Assembly (NCBI GenBank): GCA_934047225.1
Contig: OW204001.1
Coordinates: 11,392,201 to 11,456,200, forward strand
DNA length: 64,000 bases
Direction of reading: 5' to 3'
Source: Ypsolopha sequella
Taxonomy: Eukaryota > Arthropoda > Insecta > Lepidoptera > Ypsolophidae
Notes under the pieces: generated by a model
Seen by the model: only the letters and a program-made list of their open reading frames with translations
Told to the model about the DNA's origin: nothing
Databases searched by the model: none
In this document: positions 20,570 through 32,140 of the stretch, in pieces
Layout: every line of letters starts with the position of its first letter
Numbering within the stretch: position 1 is the first letter of the stretch
Position numbers and translations under genes: made by a program

Positions 20570-21265
20570 AATATCTACTGACGATAATGTTTTGCTTCTT
20601 AGACGGCAAACATTTAGAAAAATATATTTTTTTTAATCTAAGGAAATGTATTTTTTAAGGTTTAATATATTTTCTTGTAAGTAATCAAAAAAAGAAAACC
20701 TTTGCCCAGCTGTTGATTTAATAAACATTTTTTTTAAAGATAAAAGGATAAAATACTTTTTTGCACAAAATACAGAAGCGAGCTTTATATAAATTAGCAT
20801 TATTTACCAGCGTATTATCCACATATATGTAAACGTATCCCTAATAAAGATTCCTGGCTACAATTTTCAGTTTAAAACCGAAGACATTTAAATACGGAAC
20901 ACCTTATACTGTGATGGGCCCAATGAAACTTGTCAAGGTTGTCAAAAAGATATAGTGGCCGCGTCAATCAGCCAGGAGTCTACTGCAAACAAAAAATAAA
21001 AGGCCCCGCTAATTATTGCACGCTAGCCCTTAATGGGTTTTAGTTGTACACTGATTACGTGGAGGTACGGCTAATCTGTGTTCGTTATGAGATACGTGGT
21101 TTATTTTTCTGCAGAAATTACAGTATTATGACAGTATTTTATAATGTTTGAATACCGGAAATAAAAAAGACTGTAAGTGGCATTAAATTCAGTTCTATAC
21201 ATCACAAATTCATCTATCTTTTGTTTTTGGTAAGTACACTTTTTTTCTGGTTTTAATTTACGTAG
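20570..21265. other. Non-coding, apparently unique
   Basis: No repeat structure seen. The segment 20,980-21,120 contains several homeodomain-type TAAT cores in mixed-composition DNA (GCTAATTATTGC, GATTACG, GGCTAATC). It could be regulatory, but that is only a guess. Confidence 0.3.
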
Positions 21266-21745
21266 AACACGTCTTGAGGGATTTTAAGACAGTTAATTAA
21301 AAAAAGAAATAGTTTGGAATACCTCAATAGATGGCGTTGACGAGACATGGCGAGATTTGCCAACTCAAAGACATTTTAGATGTGAACGAATTTATTTCTA
21401 ATTAAAAAAAAAACTAATTTCTTAGTGATCGGAACCAGGATGAAAACGAGATATGTGCAAAAAAAATAAAATGTTGAATATTTTATGAAGGTCGAAATAA
21501 ACAAATAATTTTAGTTTTGAAATTTACGTAAACATAAAACATATCGTCACGTAATGAATCCTTGTTAAAACGTGACAGTAAAAATATCGTTCCGTGCCGC
21601 TACCGAGCAAAATTATAAAAGCGTCCATTGGCAACACTCAGTCACATCATCCATGTCTAGTCAACGCCATCTGTCGAGTAATTTGGAATCAAGTTTTTTT
21701 TTTTAAATGAGCAGTCAGAAAATCCCTCATCAAGCACAACATGTC
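21266..21745. mobile_element. Old MITE with 80-bp imperfect inverted arms
   Basis: The left arm 21,270-21,350 (CTTGAGGGATTTT, TTTGGAAT, AGATGGCGTTGAC, GACATGG) is matched by the right arm 21,650-21,740 (CCATGTCTAGTCAACGCCAT, ATTTGGAATC, AAAATCCCTCATCAAG). It is adjacent to the hAT element that begins at 21,803. Confidence 0.6.
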
Positions 21746-21794
21746 AAGAGACACGACCTTGACGTTTTGATCGTTCCGTAAGGAATTGTACATA

Positions 21795-21802
21795 GTCACA
21801 AA
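21795..21802. repeat. hAT target-site duplication, left
   Basis: GTCACAAA immediately before the inverted repeat, repeated exactly at 22,940-22,947. Confidence 0.9.
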
Positions 21803-21836
21803 TAGGGAATGCAATCTCGTCTCGCCGAGATCCCGA

Positions 21837-21904
21837 TCTCGCGAGATCCCGGCTATATTTTACGAGATTGTATCTCGTCAAATTTCGTACGAGATCTCGC
21901 GAGA
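21837..21904. promoter_or_regulatory. Left subterminal TCTCGCGAGA palindromes (2)
   Basis: Exact TCTCGCGAGA at 21,837-21,846 and 21,895-21,904, plus half-sites ATCTCGT and CGAGAT around them. In hAT elements, short repeats close to the ends are typically bound by the transposase. The same decamer is also a known vertebrate promoter element. Both readings are inference for this locus. Confidence 0.6.
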
Positions 21905-21976
21905 TAACGAGATCGACAAATTAAAAAACTTATAGAAAGATTGCACTGCAAAACACAGTACAATTATAACTCACAG

Positions 21977-22393
21977 ATGCAGGATGTCGATGTTGTTGCA
22001 CCGGTTGCACAAGAGGACGATGAAGGCTTCGATATTGAAGACACTACAATGCCTCTTTCTGCCGTCTCCGCGGAAAAAAATATTACACTTCATGAAAAGC
22101 TGCAAAAATCGCTGAAAGCACTGAAACAGCCCACTGCTCGCTCAACAAATTCTACAACAAATACTTTAGACGTTTTAATAAAAAGAGAAATGAATTTGTA
22201 CGAAGCTGGTGGAATAAGAGGGGAACTTTTAAACTTCGTACATAACTGCCTCTCAACTGTGGTTCCCACAAGTGTTGAGGCAGAACGAGCTTTTTCAGCA
22301 GCAGGGTATTTGGCATGCAAAATCAGAAGTCGTCTGTCAGATGATACTCTCGACATGATGTGTTTTTTGAGAAGCCATTTTCAGACAAACTAA
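21977..22393 (+). CDS. hAT transposase, C-terminal dimerisation domain only
   Basis: The frame is open from at least 21,941. The first ATG is at 21,977, giving 138 residues (MQDVDVVAPVAQEDDEGF...). The N-terminal part is acidic, followed by a lysine-rich helix (EKLQKSLKALKQ). The C-terminal 80 residues match the hAT family dimerisation domain: LIKREMNLYEAGG, then PTSVEAERAFSAAGYLACKI, RSRLSDDTLDMMCFLRSHF. No BED zinc finger and no catalytic DDE part are present. The product, if made, could dimerise with full-length transposase and act as a dominant inhibitor. Alternatively it is simply the undeleted end of a dead gene. The frame has stayed open and the domain motifs are intact. Confidence 0.8.
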   Translation: MQDVDVVAPVAQEDDEGFDIEDTTMPLSAVSAEKNITLHEKLQKSLKALKQPTARSTNSTTNTLDVLIKREMNLYEAGGIRGELLNFVHNCLSTVVPTSVEAERAFSAAGYLACKIRSRLSDDTLDMMCFLRSHFQTN

Positions 22394-22840
22394 CTTGCCT
22401 TTCCGTACCTTGATAACTTCATCTGACTTCTACTTTAAATTTCTTTTATTTGATTAATAAGATCTCACAACATTTATTTAAGAACTTGTGAAGTTAAGTT
22501 TTTGTTTTGTTGTTTTTATTTACCATAAGTAATATTCCTATTACTCTTAATTATTGAAACTAAAGTAATAATTTACAAAAGACTAAATATAGATAATTAT
22601 TGTTTTGTTACCAATATTGTAAGAATTTGAACTGATTAGCTACAGTAGGAATAATAATTATAGACATAAACAAATGTTATTAGAGTTAGAGACAAAATAA
22701 TAAGTACTCTGTTGATTTTTAAAATAAAACTTACATTATTTTTATAACTAAGCAACGCAGTTTCTATTTAATTACATATCATGTCAATTACTAGTTCTTA
22801 AAACAAGCATTTGCATATGTTTTAATTGCGATTCTCCCAA

Positions 22841-22899
22841 TCTCGCGAGATCCCGTAATTTGCGAGATCTCGCGAGACTGGGTTTTGAGTCTCGCGAGA
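22841..22899. promoter_or_regulatory. Right subterminal TCTCGCGAGA palindromes (3)
   Basis: Exact decamers at 22,841-22,850, 22,868-22,877 and 22,890-22,899. Together with the left pair they give five copies within about 100 bp of the two ends. Confidence 0.6.
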
Positions 22900-22939
22900 T
22901 CTCGCTAGGCGGAAATCTCGTACGAGATTGCATTCCCTA

Positions 22940-22947
22940 GTCACAAA
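22940..22947. repeat. hAT target-site duplication, right
   Basis: GTCACAAA, identical to 21,795-21,802. Confidence 0.9.
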
Positions 22948-22970
22948 CATGTATGCGCAAGAAAGTCGCA

Positions 22971-23022
22971 AAAAGTTTATAGACTTCTTTAAAATTTAAT
23001 TTATAGAAGTCTATAAACTTTT
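22971..23022. repeat. Perfect 18-bp hairpin
   Basis: AAAAGTTTATAGACTTCT (22,971-22,988) and its exact reverse complement (23,005-23,022) are separated by 16 nt of A/T. It lies 23 bp outside the hAT element's target duplication and is not part of it. Confidence 0.8.
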
Positions 23023-23358
23023 AAATAATTCTTATAATGAATAATTAAATTTAAATATGGAACCCTAAAGACATTTTAAATAATATATCTCCAAAATCTG
23101 AAATAGCTTGGCCATTATAAGACGCGAGCAATGATTGTGTTGATATATTTTTAAGGCCTATCTAAATTTATTGGAGCCATTTTATTTTATAAATACGTTT
23201 TATATTTTAGCTGCCCGGAAATAATAAGCCTTTTTTAACAAAAAATAAAGAGGGTTAAATTTAAAATAAGTAAATAACTGAAAAGCTAAAATATTCCAAG
23301 ACAATTTGAGTGTTATTACATTTTTTAACTAATTTTACTTACTGTTTACAACAAAAAT

Positions 23359-23430
23359 ATACATATATATCATCACGACATAAATCTACGAGGGTGTGTC
23401 AGGGGTCTTCCCGATTTTGAACTGTGGAAT
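23359..23430 (-). mobile_element. SINE fragment (3' part)
   Basis: ATCACGACATAAATC, then GAGGGTGTGTCAGGGGTCTT is the minus-strand 3' tail of the SINE seen best at 59,582-59,938. Only about 70 bp survive. Confidence 0.55.
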
Positions 23431-23883
23431 TTAACTAATAACAAACTCCAACTTTACTGATCATACTGAACAACTGTTATTTTTTTTTTATAATACATTT
23501 AAATACCTACTGTAAATTTTCTATTACTTGTTTTTATGTACGGTCTTGTTTCTTTGGGAAAGTTATTCAAGGTCTGTAGAATATGTAGTTTCACAAAAAG
23601 ATACCACTCTAATTTACACCCAGAATATTTTCTCATCTTAAAGGTATTTTTTTCTCCTCCCGAAAATGCTATCTAGTCTACAAGTATTTGTGTGTAGGAA
23701 ACTACCAAAAACGAATTATTTTTTAATTTTTCTCTTTTCACATCAAACATTGGAGTAGGATTTTAATTATTATATAAATACACCGAGTTAAACTTTGATA
23801 TACTCGCCAAATCATACCAGTAAAATAATCGTTTATTTTGCTATTTTTACAGAATTTCAGGATAAGATATCGCCTTCTATCAT
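23431..23883. other. Non-coding, nothing recognised
   Basis: AT-rich with no structure noted apart from the partial first unit of the adjoining minisatellite. Confidence 0.5.
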
Positions 23884-24240
23884 CGTAATTTTTTTCAAAC
23901 AGTTCATGACCAGATGCATCGTAATTTTTTTCAAACAGTTGATCACCAGATGCATCGTAATTTTTTTAAACAGTTGATCACCAGATGCATCGTATTTTTT
24001 CAAACAGTTGATGACCAGATGCATCGTAATTTTTTCAAACAGTTGATCACCAGATGCATCTTAATTTTTCAAACAGTTGATCACCAGATGCATCGTAATT
24101 TTTCAAACAGTTGATCACCAGATGCATCGTAATTTTTTCAAACAGTTGATCACCAGATGCATCGTAATTTTTTCAAACAGTTGATGATTAGATGCATCGT
24201 AATTTTTTTCAAACAGTTAATCATCACATGCATCGTAATT
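23884..24240 (+). repeat. Minisatellite, 34-36-bp unit x about 10
   Basis: The unit is CGTAATTTTTT(T)C followed by AAACAGTTGATCACCAGATGCAT. Copies differ mostly in the T-run length and a few substitutions (GATCACC/GATGACC; the last two copies are more diverged). Each unit carries the palindromes TGATCA and ATGCAT. The short open frames across it are by-products of the periodicity. Confidence 0.95.
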
Positions 24241-24504
24241 TCAGAGATTTTGTGTAAACAAGATATGGTTCATAAAGAACTTAAATCTCTTTGAAACTCT
24301 GTCATAATGTAATGTGATCTGGCTGAAATACCATGAATTATTATTTTTATATTAATTATAACATAAACGCAGATTGTCTCTTCATTTTCCTTAACTAAAC
24401 AGATAAATGTCGAAGCCGTTTTTATGTCGGTCTCTGGACAAATGGAGAGAAACCAGATTTCGAATTCCTTTTTATCGATATAATCCTAAAACAACGGTTG
24501 GTAG

Positions 24505-24850
24505 GTTCCATCCATCCATCAGCCTAGTTCATCCACTGCTGGACATAAGCCTTTCCAGGACTTTGCCACTTCCGGCGGTCATCCTGGAAGAATTGCCCAT
24601 ACTCACATACGCTGGGCAGGCGGGTTGGTGAGCGCGGTGCCGGAACCCTCGCACCAGTGACGCCGCTGCCCGTCACCAGTCTGTTCCATATAAGACCCGG
24701 CTATTAGGGATGGATATACCGCCATCCATCGGTCCCAGGTCCCAGGGCCTCCTGGTTCTTTGCCTGTGAGCTGTCCTCTTACTCTCCCCCGAATTACTTC
24801 CGGGGGGTCTCCAAGTAAGATGGTGGTACCTCCACATTCGAGGACCACCT
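24505..24850 (-). mobile_element. LINE 3' end-like fragment
   Basis: Read on the minus strand it ends CAGCAGTGGATGAACTAGGC followed by TGATGGATGGATGG. The block around TCCAGCAGTGGA and the GAT-type tail are familiar from 3' ends of insect LINEs (RTE/CR1-like). The GC-rich interior contains an open frame of 81 codons without an ATG and without recognisable similarity. Confidence 0.4.
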
Positions 24851-27798
24851 AAAAAATAATAAGTATGGAGATAATAGGTATGGATATATATTATTAAAAA
24901 TGTCTTTAGGGTTTGGTTTGGTAGGTTAATGAAAATCTAAATCATGAATTATTTAAAACTTGCATTAGAATGTTTTTCTATCAACATGTTTAGATAAGAG
25001 GTAGGTAAATGCTACATTTAACACTTAATTATGCGTCTAGCAACAAAATAAAATTTTGTAATATGCACCTAACAGTGAAGTCAAAATAATAGGTTCTATG
25101 ATACTAAGGTTTGTCAGGTTGGGCTCATCATAATGCCACTGGTAGACAACTTGACAGACAGACGAAATGTTTAATTATATATTGGTAAACCGACTGTATC
25201 CTTTATTGTTATGTATTTCTTATAATTATTATAATAACACTAATTATTATGGGTTGTTATTTAAGATGCAAGCTATTTTGGGAATTTTGAATTTCCGTTT
25301 TTGTCTCAGAATTATTCTGTTTTCATTGTAATTTATAATAAGAAGATACATCGTAATACATTCGTCATATTCAATTTATTTTTGCCTTTATAAAACTATA
25401 TTTTTTCCCATTCTTACCGCCGTACAGTAAAATTAGTTCCAAATCAATACAGGAAATAATAGACAAATAATAAATACCTGTCTTCAAAGAAATCGGTCTT
25501 TTCGGCCCTTTGTCTAATAAAAAGTTTAACCATTTACAGCACCCGATTTAACCCTTAAATACATGCATGGCTAATCAATCGGGCGCTCTACCCCACGGGT
25601 CCTAAACGACGCCTGCGCCTAAAAACTTTAAAAACTATTGATTAATTAAAATAACTGGTAACTCAAACGCGTGAAAGGGCCATCAATAAAATTTGGCTTT
25701 TAATTATACTTTATTAGGCCAAATTGGCTTTGTTTTTTCAAGGGGTTGCGGCGAGAAACCGCGTTTAGACGGACCCTTTGTCCATTGATCGGTCTTATTG
25801 ATGATTTTGTAAGGTCAATAATCATTATCGACTGATCACATCATCGGATCGTTATGCTTGATAAGGTATTCTTAGAAAACGCGGTATTGTGTTTTACTGT
25901 ACTTTTTGTGTGTGGCTGTCAATTTATTATGGGAATTGACTCATTCAAATCCGTTTGGAGTTATACTAATAATTTATTAGTCTGCTAACGACACGTGTCG
26001 TAAAAAATTGCGTTATCGCCCAGGTCCATTAATTTGTAGCACGCCAAGGTGGTCACTTGGTCAACCATAAGATAAGCATGTTTTTGTTTGGACATGTTGT
26101 ATTTACGTGGTGTAAGAACACACTTTCTGTTATCTTAATCGCACTGTTTGGAAGCCCCGAAGCCATCTATTTGGGACCCAATTCCAATTAATTTATCCAG
26201 CTTATTTGCCAATTAAGAATTGTACTTTGTGCCTACAAGGTGGATTAAGCTGTCAGAGTAGAATAAAAACTGTTCGGAAAAAATATAAATAATGGTAACA
26301 GCATCACAATTTGTAAAAGTATTATTTTTAAATATCGCAAAGAATCCTTTTCTGCTACAAATTATCCTAATCAAAGTATACGCATTATTATCACTGCGAC
26401 ATCGACGGTTTATAATTTACGGTGGCCGCACGGTTTATAAGGTCTGAACTTGACTGTGCTAGTCATTTTATCCCTATCGCACTTAGTAATTTTGTGCGCG
26501 AATGAACACATGCACTAGTGCCCCACCACTTTTGCTGAGCGTTTAAAAATCATGCCGCAACCTGTACCGTGTGCTGAAAAGGGCCAAATGGACCCTCTTA
26601 ACATTAAAAGGGTCACAGAGCAATGTTGAATCGGGACAGCTACCAGCAAATAAAAATCACATAGCTGATTTTGCAGGCACAGCGACGTGTGAGACGACAA
26701 AAACATGAACCTATTAAATTTTGAAATACAGAAACTCAATTGAAACAAAATAACACTCAAATAACATTCAAATACTTAAAAATCTACCTGCAAAATAAAA
26801 CTTACCTAAAACAAAACACTAACCTAAAACCCTTATAAAGCCTATATCTTGTAAAAATAAACTAAACTAAACAAAAAATCCTATCTAGATCGACACCGTC
26901 ATGTGGAAGGGTACCTAGAAGGCTGGCAGCATTTCCTCTTTCACGTTTTCTGCAAATGCAAAAACTATCGTTAAAACGCTTTCGACATATAATAATATGA
27001 GTCCAAAATGTTGATATTTTTAACAATCAAATTACTAACTTTGAGTTAAGAATACAATTTGAAACAGTATGTCATAACATAAGTGTTAAAAAATAGTAGA
27101 TAGAACATTCTATATGTTTATGTGTAGGTGTGATATATTGTTTTGTAACCAAACTCAACAACTTGAAACAAATTAGAGAGATGAATGTATGAGATACATT
27201 CACTGAGAATTATTAATTTTCGGTACGGCTTTTTATTTAAATCCAGAACACGCTTTCATCTCACTCTTACATATCACTCTTTTAGAACAACATAATATAG
27301 TCTGAGCGCCTAAATAAAAAAGAAACGGTTAATTGAGTTACGAATTTTTTTGACGTGAAAACATTTTAGGCGCGTTGAGCGATTTTCGGTAGGGGTAAAT
27401 CTAATGGGTTCGCGTCACCGACATGCTATGACTTGTTGCGCTTGACCAATAGTAAAAAAAAATCACTTCTGTTGTAGGTATTTATACAAAAACTAGATAA
27501 TATTAGTGTTTGCTGTTTGTTTGAGGGAATAGAAGTTTAGCAGTATTTTATAACGGATAATAATAAAGCCTCCAAAAAACAAGTTAAATACCATCGCCTG
27601 TTGCACACTGTTATACTATCTGAGCAGCAACAAAATTAGCTATCGAAAAATATACAAATTTAAATGTGTAACATCAACCGACAAAATAAATTAAACATAG
27701 CAAACTAAAATTTCTCACGACCACCTGGTTTAAATAATGAACCTCCGAATAAATTACTGAACTCCCGAAAGAACTTATGAACCGAAAGTCAAAAATAG
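24851..27798. other. Non-coding, largely non-repetitive
   Basis: No protein-like frames and few inverted repeats. The part from 25,480 to about 26,250 differs from its surroundings by moderate GC and repeated homeodomain, GATA and forkhead-like motifs (GATTAATTAA, CCAATTAA, AAGATAAGC, TGTTTGG). That is compatible with a cis-regulatory segment but proves nothing. Confidence 0.35.
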
Positions 27799-27888
27799 GT
27801 GCGACGACGAGCGAAGCAAGGAGGAGCGTGTTAGGTTTACTTGTAAGATACAATAAGGAGCCGATCCAAGCGGAGCGGAGCGAGGCGT
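27799..27888 (+). repeat. GAGCGAAGCGAG repeat, copy 1
   Basis: GTGCGACGACGAGCGAAGCA, then CGGAGCGGAGCGAGGCG. A related copy is at 53,138-53,206, with the same leading AATAGGT and GCGACGACGAGCGAAGC. A GC-rich island in AT-rich DNA, probably part of an interspersed repeat. Confidence 0.55.
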
Positions 27889-30419
27889 GGTCTCTAGTTT
27901 TAACAGAATTCAAGACATGCAAAAAAAATATTCGGAGCCCTACGATAAAAATATCTGAAAGTAGTTTTCGGAATTTTCAGTAATTCATTCGGTCGTTTTT
28001 GGTAGTTTTCGTATATTTATTAGCACATAAGTTTTCAGTAGATTAGTATTTAAAACAATAACATTCATAAATTGAACATCCTCATTTTTAATTTAGTTTT
28101 CGGAGCTTTTATTATGATCCTTTTATAACCCTTATTTCCAAATTAAGGTCAAGCAGCTAAGATTCTTTTATGAAATAAATAGTTGTTACCCTTAATTTTA
28201 ATTAAATTCAGTCGATGAATGCAGTCTTAAAAGACACAAGTATTCTCGTAAATTTATAATAATAACAAACATGGATTTGTTACTATTCCGGAATACGTGA
28301 GTTATTCAAAAAAAAAATCCTCGAGCCCTTGTGCAGCTTATTTCAAGATACAGGCTCTTGGTCTATACTCTGGTCTCGTCTCAATTCATGCCAATTTTAT
28401 TATTTATATAATTTCAAAGAAGTAGCATTTATAATAAATACGGTAAACGACATTAAAATATTACTTACAAGGTTTTGCAATTTAAGACTTTCGGAATAGC
28501 TTTATCTGAGAGATTACTGAGATCGTTATAATTGTGGACATCTTCATGAATAAAAGGTTTTCGATTTATCACTTTATCTGTTAAGTCGTAATTAACTTTA
28601 TCTGGTAACTCGTGATTACTCGTAACTTAGAGATTAATCGAAAAAAGGTAATTTAATGTAAATGACTTCAAGTATACACATAAAATCAAATATTTAGCAA
28701 CTTTATGACTCCATATTTAACACGTTTACTAACGAAAAAAATATAACAATATTATTGATCGATTGTAATGTTTTACAAAAGAGATTAAGCATAATGTTAT
28801 CCATTTTCTTACATTTCAAATTAAAATGCAAATTTTAACGTATCTAGTAACGAATATTTTTGTAGCATCTTGAAACACACAAATGTGTGTTATATGATAA
28901 TATTTTTAAATTCAAAAACCCTACTTCAAAATCCAAAACAAAAAGTTAAATACAAAGAACATTTACATAAAGCTAAAAAACCAAAGAAAAAAGCCAAACA
29001 AAGATTACACTCAACCAACCCGCTATAAATGCCTTTTGTCCTCAGGCATATTCCGATCTGTAATCATCTCGGCTGCTATCTAAGCCGATGACTGATGGTT
29101 TGTCCAACTGCTACTGGTCTTACGGACCCCAATTTGGACTCAAAAGATCATATATATGTCGGATTTTTGAAGAAAATTCAACGCTTTGGCGTTGGGTTAA
29201 AGATCAGATTTGAAAAACAAATAATAGGTAGCAAGGTGATTGTTTCGTAGGTAGTTGAAGTAGCTTCTGGTTTTACGCGTGCTAGTTTGCATTGAATCAC
29301 TCAATAATTTTATTTCTTGGTTTTTTTGTTTATATTGAACGAGTAGTTTGTTTTTGATTTCAAATTACTTAGCAGTTGGATTTGGTAACGAAATTGAAAG
29401 TATCTTGAATAATGAAAGGTACAAATTGACTTTTGTATCGGTTCAACAAGTACCTATAGCATATATAGGTACACTGATGCTTTGCTGCTTAAGAAAGCAT
29501 TATGGTATTTATTACAACAAACAAGCGTGGAAACAATTTTACCTAAAGAAAAAGATATTCCAATAAACAAGTCGCTTCATTTCAATTGAACTTTGAAACT
29601 CTCATCCCGCTCAAATTGCTCAATAATGTTAGACCAAAGGAGCACAAGAAAACACGGAATTTATTGTTGAAACAGTTTATTTTGTTGTTAAGTTTATTTA
29701 GACACGGTGATGCATTGTTCTCTGCGATGCATGTTGCACGCCAGCGGAATAATGTTCAGGGATGTGTTTCCATAGGACAGCCAAAGCTGCAGTTCATCTC
29801 GTGTATTGTACATTTTAGCATCTTGATTTTGAACAAAAATACTTTTTTCATTTATATTTACGAGTACTACAATTCCCAACCGGCTTTGGTATCGACGTTT
29901 TTGCAGGAGATAAAATAGTATTTTACTTGATCATTATTTTGACCAACTTCCTTCCTTTCCGCGCTGCTTGAACAGGCGCCAGCAAAGTTGTATGGAATTT
30001 CATTGCTGGTGAGTTTTAGCCACTTTCATTTGGAAATCCATTAATGTCAGGTTTTATACCAACATTGAGATCTTTTTACATTCCGCTGCTGGCGGAACAT
30101 ACTCAGGTGCACAAAAATTTTTGACAAAGATTAAATGATATCGCGATGTTACATACAAGTAACGCCATCTAGTGTTGCATAGCAAAAGAATGAATAGGGC
30201 TTTTTATAAATAAAATTATTCCAACGTGATAGGGTTTACCTACACCGTTCAGCATTTTTTTAGTAAAGAAATACTTTGCATATACATTCCAAAACCACCG
30301 CTTTTGAAACATGTAACTAAAATTTATTGCCAGTTGCCACCGAACTCAAAGGAAAAATACAAACTTGAAGGTTGTCAAAATGATGACCACGTACGAGCAT
30401 TTTTGAGTAAAGTACTATA
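27889..30419. other. Non-coding, nothing firm recognised
   Basis: AT-rich. The part 28,990-29,110 has balanced composition without repeats. CGCCATCTAGTG at 30,161 is a short motif common in insect interspersed repeats. The open frames at 29,348-29,918 show no protein motifs. Confidence 0.4.
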
Positions 30420-30900
30420 CAAGCCTTGGTCCGCAATGAGTGCGTTGCTGGCCACGCTATAATGGCCTCGAGCTCAGTTTAGCTACGCTCTCGGCCTTCA
30501 AGCGTGGTCATCAATGCAGCCCGTGCTGTCCAAGCTATAAAGTCGTCTTGGCCTTTATATATGGTCGTCACAACTACTAAGCTATCAGCAAAGGCTTTGC
30601 GTCAACGATGCCTCTACCTCAGACAACCCGACACGCGATACCTGGTCGCTTCTCTCCAATAGAGCACACACCATCAACGTCCCGCCTGAGCCAAGGAGCC
30701 ACAGCTGGGGGCCCTCAGCGATTGTTGATTAAATATCACAGGAGGTGAACGTTCTCGGTGTCCTCCTTTTGTCCGGGTAAAGCTGTTAAGGCCAGACGGC
30801 CAATAGCATACTAAGCTACTTAAAAAAAAAACATGGCCTTATTCCAGCTTGTCCATCAAGGGCTGCAATGCTGACCGCGCTGTATAGGCCTGGAGCTGCG
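30420..30900. other. GC-balanced segment of unknown origin
   Basis: About 480 bp richer in G+C than its surroundings. It has short inverted similarities (GGCCACGCTATAATGGCCTC near 30,450; GCCTGGAGCTGCGCTACGC near 30,890). No coding frame or element end was recognised. Confidence 0.3.
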
Positions 30901-31109
30901 CTACGCTACGCTTTCAATTTTTACAATTTCACAAAATATGAGAAGAAGGTCCCGGTAAGTCTGCCTTGAAGTCCAATCAGGATAAAGAGTGCGCGGCTTA
31001 AGAAATAAGGTCGGGACTTATTTCTCATCTTTGTTGTTGATTGGCTCTCCAGTGGTGTTAAATGAATTGGGCCAATCGCAGCGCAGAGTCACGGTGTTAT
31101 AATTTATAA

Positions 31110-32110
31110 TGTAACTTCTGCCCGCGGCTTCACCCACGTGGTCTACAGGAAACATTTTTTTTTTTTCAAAAACAAACTTTATAAGTGCTCTCACTCCCTC
31201 TGGGAGTCAAGGTGTAGTGCTCGGCCGAAAAACTCGCATGCTCGGACTACGAACGCGCCCTACTCGGCCTTCGGCCTCCCGGGTGCGTTCTTCTTTGGCC
31301 TCGTGGAACTTGGCTCGGCCTTTGGCCTCGCTAGAGTGCCAAATACGGGGACTCACCGATCAAAGTTTTTCCGGAAATGTGTCAAAATCCCTATCAGTTG
31401 TCAAAAAATATCAAATTTGAATACGGCAGCGTAATCGGGGACCCTAAATGCCCCTTAATACCGAGTTTCATGCAAATCGGAATATTTTTTTGGACCTGTC
31501 AAAAAAGTGTCAAAACCAGTCAAATTCAATTTTTTTTTTTCGGTCATGTAGCCCCAGCTTGACCGATCACTACAGTTTAAACCCGAACTCCTTACAATTA
31601 GCCGACCGGGGGATATGGCCGGATTGGCAACTTTTTTCGACTTTTTTTTTACCTTCATCTAAATATCGCCGAGCCCTTTTCTTAGTGTACCATGAACATG
31701 GGTCTAGCATCAGCCGTTTGGGAGATACGGGCCTGTAAAGTTTTAACACTTTCAGCAGGTAGATCTCGTCGAGACCTTTTCCTAGACACCCATCAACATG
31801 GGTCTAACTCCAGCCGTTTGGGAGATACAGGCCGTCAAAGTTTTGACATTTAAAAAAAAACTTTTATAGCACACCGTGCGTAAAATGACCACTTTACGCA
31901 CGCGCAGCGTGCGTAAGTCGGCATTTTCCGCACTTGTGCTATAAAAAATTATACGAAACTCGTGCGAGAAACTTTTTCTCGACTCGTGTGATTGCAGCAC
32001 TCGCCTTCGGCTCGTGCCGCAAACTCACACTCGTCAGAAAACGTTTCATCGCTCTCGTATCGTAATGTACTATTTTTAGCACCCCATGGTCAAACCCCTA
32101 GGGATGTACC
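31110..32110. mobile_element. Mosaic of interspersed repeat fragments
   Basis: Begins CTGCCCGCGGCTTCACCCAC, a block familiar from repeats of many moths and butterflies, and continues with GC-rich palindromic text (CTCGGCCTTCGGCC). Two tandem copies containing ATGGGTCTA and CAGCCGTTTGGGAGATAC lie at about 31,690 and 31,796. A hairpin motif follows at 31,866-31,915 (TAGCACACCGTGCGTAAAAT, CGCACGCGCAGCGTGCG), which recurs inverted at 43,074-43,112. Several overlapping short frames are not genes. Confidence 0.45.
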
Positions 32111-32140
32111 ACCTTCTGTTCCAAAGATATTTTGCTGGGA

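Larger units (their letters stand above)
21803..22939 (+). mobile_element. Compact hAT element (1,137 bp) with partial transposase
   Basis: The left end TAGGGAATGCAATCTCGT is matched exactly inverted at the right end (ACGAGATTGCATTCCCTA). The 8-bp duplication GTCACAAA on both sides fits hAT. The ends are loaded with CTCGCGAG-type palindromes: five full TCTCGCGAGA copies. Inside is one frame that covers only the transposase C-terminus. A full hAT transposase is about 600 residues, so this is an internal-deletion derivative that kept both ends and the last coding segment. The perfect duplication indicates a fairly recent insertion. Confidence 0.9.

Noticed and set aside
23884..24240. CRISPR-like regular repeat
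   Set aside because: The units abut directly without unique spacers, vary in length, and the DNA is eukaryotic. It is a minisatellite.
31138..31738. Cluster of overlapping plus-strand frames of 60-98 codons
   Set aside because: They lie in known-style interspersed repeat text in several frames at once, with no protein motif.
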